This document shows, piece after piece, positions 4,555-6,293 of a stretch of 6,293 nt of DNA (position 1 is its first letter; each line of letters starts with the position of its first letter). Below the pieces are notes generated by a model. The model did no database searches, was not told the DNA's origin, and saw only the letters and a list, made by a program, of their open reading frames with translations. The translations under genes and the position numbers were made by a program. The DNA is from JAYUKV01 sp043764135. Its GTDB lineage: Bacteria > Patescibacteriota > JACMRA01. The stretch is taken from the NCBI GenBank assembly GCA_043764135.1, contig JAYUKV010000001.1:1-6293 (forward strand), written 5' to 3'.

Positions 4555-5001
4555 CTACAATTTGCGGCTAAAGTCTAAATGAGGAATTCCTTCATATTGA
4601 AAAACTTCACTAATAACTTCAAAACCACAATTACAATAAAGTTTTACTAAGTGTGCTTGTCCCCTTACTAAGACTTCAGTGTAACCAAGCCCTTTTAGTT
4701 CTTCCAATGCAATTGATACAAGTTTAGTTGCTAGTTTTTGACCTCGATAATTTTTATGGACTACCACTCGTCCAATTTTGGCTTGTAAATCATTGACTTC
4801 GTATAAACGACAATATCCAACCAACTCTTCATCTTTCATTATCATAACATGAGTTGAACGATAATCAATTTTATCTAAATCAGAACTGTTAATATCTTGT
4901 TCGACATTAAATACTTGCTCTCTTAGATACAAGATCTCATACAATTGAATTGTAGTTAGTTCTTCAAAAGTAAGAACCAAGAATTTGTAGTTATTACTCA
5001 T
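4555..5001 (-). CDS. elaA: ElaA-like GNAT family N-acetyltransferase
   Basis: A 148-residue cytoplasmic acetyltransferase of the GNAT fold, predicted to move an acetyl group from acetyl-CoA to an amine. The natural substrate of ElaA proteins is not established. Family signs run the full length: LREQVFNVEQ near 26-35; a strand ELVGYCRLY at 59-67; GRVVV at 77-81 leading into the acetyl-CoA-binding loop YRGQKLA (85-91), where the usual second Gly is Leu-Ala; GQAHL at 114-118; the LYCNCGF turn (121-127); and the closing YEGIPH (136-141), a hallmark of ElaA. The length matches E. coli ElaA, so the gene looks intact. The ATG at 5001 has only a weak AGGG (5015-5012) ten bases upstream. A TTGACT promoter lies beyond it, and two tandem terminators follow the TAG stop. 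It stands alone, divergent from the secreted-protein gene at 5169, which gives no hint of substrate. Confidence 0.93.
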   Translation of the reverse strand: MSNNYKFLVLTFEELTTIQLYEILYLREQVFNVEQDINSSDLDKIDYRSTHVMIMKDEELVGYCRLYEVNDLQAKIGRVVVHKNYRGQKLATKLVSIALEELKGLGYTEVLVRGQAHLVKLYCNCGFEVISEVFQYEGIPHLDFSRKL

Positions 5002-5038
5002 TTTGTATTTGCCCTAAAATTAAGTACGAATTAGATAA

Positions 5039-5068
5039 TAAATATTTATTTTGTTTTTGTATAGTCAA
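5039..5068 (-). promoter_or_regulatory. likely promoter of the acetyltransferase gene
   Basis: On the minus strand, TTGACT (5068-5063) with an 18-bp spacer to TATTTA (5044-5039). There is no TG element. A later TATTAT has poorer spacing (22 bp). The -35 is convincing and the -10 is not. Confidence 0.5.
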
Positions 5069-5085
5069 AAGTAAAAAAGATATAA

Positions 5086-5114
5086 TTGACAAATCCCTAT
5101 TTACAGTTTAAATA
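5086..5114 (+). promoter_or_regulatory. likely promoter of the secreted-protein gene
   Basis: A perfect TTGACA (5086-5091), 17 bp, then TAAATA (5109-5114), a poor -10. It stands back to back with the acetyltransferase promoter; the two -35 boxes are 17 bp apart and could share a regulator. The predicted leader is about 48 bases. Confidence 0.5.
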
Positions 5115-5168
5115 AATATATTAGGTTGTAATTGTGCAATCTTACTTTTACTTTAATGGAGTACTGCG

Positions 5169-6293
5169 ATGTTAGGTTTTATGAAGTCGATTAAATCTAC
5201 TAATTTATATTTTAGTATGATTAGTCTAAGTTTTGTTTTAACATCATTTCTATCCCAGCCATCACTTGCTCAAACACCTCTACCGCCTGAAAATTCAATA
5301 GAAAAGTCAAAGATTGTAGAAAAACCACCCAAAGCTGAGACCAATTCAGAACCAAATTTGAAACTAGCTCCCGAGCCTAAAGCAGCAGTTGAAAATCAAC
5401 CTAACACTAACGTCCAAGATTCACAATTAGCCCAACAACAGATTATTTTTGAACAAAAAATAGCTGAACGTGAAGCTCAAGTTGAATTAAAACTCAATCA
5501 AATCGAGGAAAAATTAAGCCAAATTCAAACCCGAACTATTGGACCAAATGCTACCCCGCTTCAGATTAATGCAAATCAAGAATTAATCAGTCAACTTCAG
5601 TCGCAGGCTCAACAATTACTCACCCAGTACAATACTAATTCAATACAAATGAATAGTATTGAAAAAGCCAAAGAGTTAAATTATGACCAACTCAAGACCT
5701 ATATTGGTATTCCTAAAATACAACAACAGATTCTACAACAATTGCTTATTTATGAAGGCAAATTAAGAGTTTTTGACTCGTCCATTATTTTTCCTTCATT
5801 AACCACACAAGTTCCTCTTGACCCTAACTTACTGCCTGGGTATAATAAACTTTCAGAGAAGTTGTATATTTCTCTTAAGCTAGAAATAGATGAGTTATTA
5901 GCAGAGTATGCAACTTTGCCTAATAACCAATATTCACTTCTCTATCCGACCGATGAGGAGAAAAAAGTATTTAAATCTATTCGTGGCTCTGATATTACTG
6001 ATTCAAAACTTCCAAAAGCTACATCTGCATACCAACAAATATTCAAATCTCAATTATTGTCCTTAAAAGAAAAATTGAATAGGTTTAAATATAGATTTAG
6101 TGAACTTTCCCAACACCTCTCAAAATCATATTACTTCACTCAAAGAATTGAAAAACTTGAAAAGATCGTAGAGTTTGGTCCAGTCACTGCCGAACAAGTA
6201 ACAACTGATTTTGGTTTAACTTATTCTGGTAATCCCAAAGTAGAAATTGATAATAGCCAACAAGTATTTATGTTCAATGTACTTAAATTCTTA
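5169..6293 (+). CDS. secreted coiled-coil protein of unknown function, C-terminus beyond the window
   Basis: The first 375 codons are open and reach the right edge without a stop. The ATG at 5169 has GGAG (5158-5161) seven bases upstream. Residues 1-34 are a classical Sec signal peptide: basic start (K6, K9), hydrophobic core about 13-28, and a signal-peptidase I site after SLA (32-34). Residues 35-82 are Pro/Glu/Lys-rich and disordered, a likely flexible linker. Residues 85-120 are a strong coiled coil (EQKIAEREAQVELKLNQIEE region), and 132-200 is Gln-rich and helical. Residues 215-335 look mainly helical, with Lys/Leu-rich helices at about 227-248 and 285-335. From about 336 the character changes to a mixed segment that may begin a new domain. 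There is no Cys or Trp in the visible part, fitting an exported protein. Such layouts can carry a cell-wall hydrolase or adhesin domain at the end, but nothing visible decides this. Confidence 0.88.
   Translation, partial: MLGFMKSIKSTNLYFSMISLSFVLTSFLSQPSLAQTPLPPENSIEKSKIVEKPPKAETNSEPNLKLAPEPKAAVENQPNTNVQDSQLAQQQIIFEQKIAEREAQVELKLNQIEEKLSQIQTRTIGPNATPLQINANQELISQLQSQAQQLLTQYNTNSIQMNSIEKAKELNYDQLKTYIGIPKIQQQILQQLLIYEGKLRVFDSSIIFPSLTTQVPLDPNLLPGYNKLSEKLYISLKLEIDELLAEYATLPNNQYSLLYPTDEEKKVFKSIRGSDITDSKLPKATSAYQQIFKSQLLSLKEKLNRFKYRFSELSQHLSKSYYFTQRIEKLEKIVEFGPVTAEQVTTDFGLTYSGNPKVEIDNSQQVFMFNVLKFL

Noticed and set aside
136..6293. Recoded TGA (Gly as in Gracilibacteria, or Trp as in mycoplasmas)
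   Set aside because: None of the six visible stop codons is TGA, which raised the question. However, every gene reads intact in the standard code with no in-frame TGA, and six stops are too few for TGA absence to mean much.
1..6293. CRISPR array, tRNA, rRNA, transposon ends or phage genes
   Set aside because: No regularly spaced repeats, cloverleaf sequences, transposase or integrase motifs, or long terminal repeats were seen.

Overview
The window is AT-rich bacterial DNA with six complete or edge-truncated genes that I can support, plus one doubtful gene start at the left edge. All genes read in the standard code, and all six visible stops are TAA or TAG. Most genes look like single transcription units with their own sigma-70-type promoter (TTGAC- box, 17-bp spacer, often a TGn extended -10) and, for several, a stem-loop terminator. 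Low GC, short independent units and mostly unrecognisable proteins would suit a Patescibacteria/CPR-type genome or another poorly sampled low-GC bacterium. No rRNA or universal marker gene is present, so this placement is inference only.

Layout. Positions 1-135 are a G/T-rich, C-poor stretch with a possible leaderless gene start running off the left edge on the minus strand. Positions 136-768 (-) encode a 210-residue unknown protein, apparently soluble. Positions 769-1126 are an intergenic region of about 360 bp that holds the divergent promoters and a hairpin containing a ribosome-binding-like sequence. Positions 1127-1399 (+) encode a 90-residue, strongly acidic, all-helical protein whose mRNA appears leaderless. 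Two stem-loops lie between the convergent genes at 1399 and 1572. Positions 1572-3236 (-) encode a 554-residue protein of unknown function with a very good promoter and Shine-Dalgarno site and visibly higher GC than its neighbours. Positions 3330-3671 (-) encode a 113-residue protein with one likely membrane segment. Positions 3778-4371 (-) encode a 197-residue protein with two membrane segments, whose promoter is flanked by CTTAAG-centred repeats. Positions 4555-5001 (-) encode an ElaA-like GNAT acetyltransferase, the only confidently recognised family here. From 5169 (+) to the right edge runs the first 375 codons of a secreted coiled-coil protein.

How they work together. Nothing here forms a recognisable pathway, defence system or mobile element. 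There are no transposases, integrases, CRISPR repeats, tRNAs or rRNAs. The noteworthy material is a set of undescribed proteins (the 554-residue protein above all) and the regulatory DNA: a uniform extended -10 promoter style, a leaderless gene, and a symmetric repeat cluster around one promoter.
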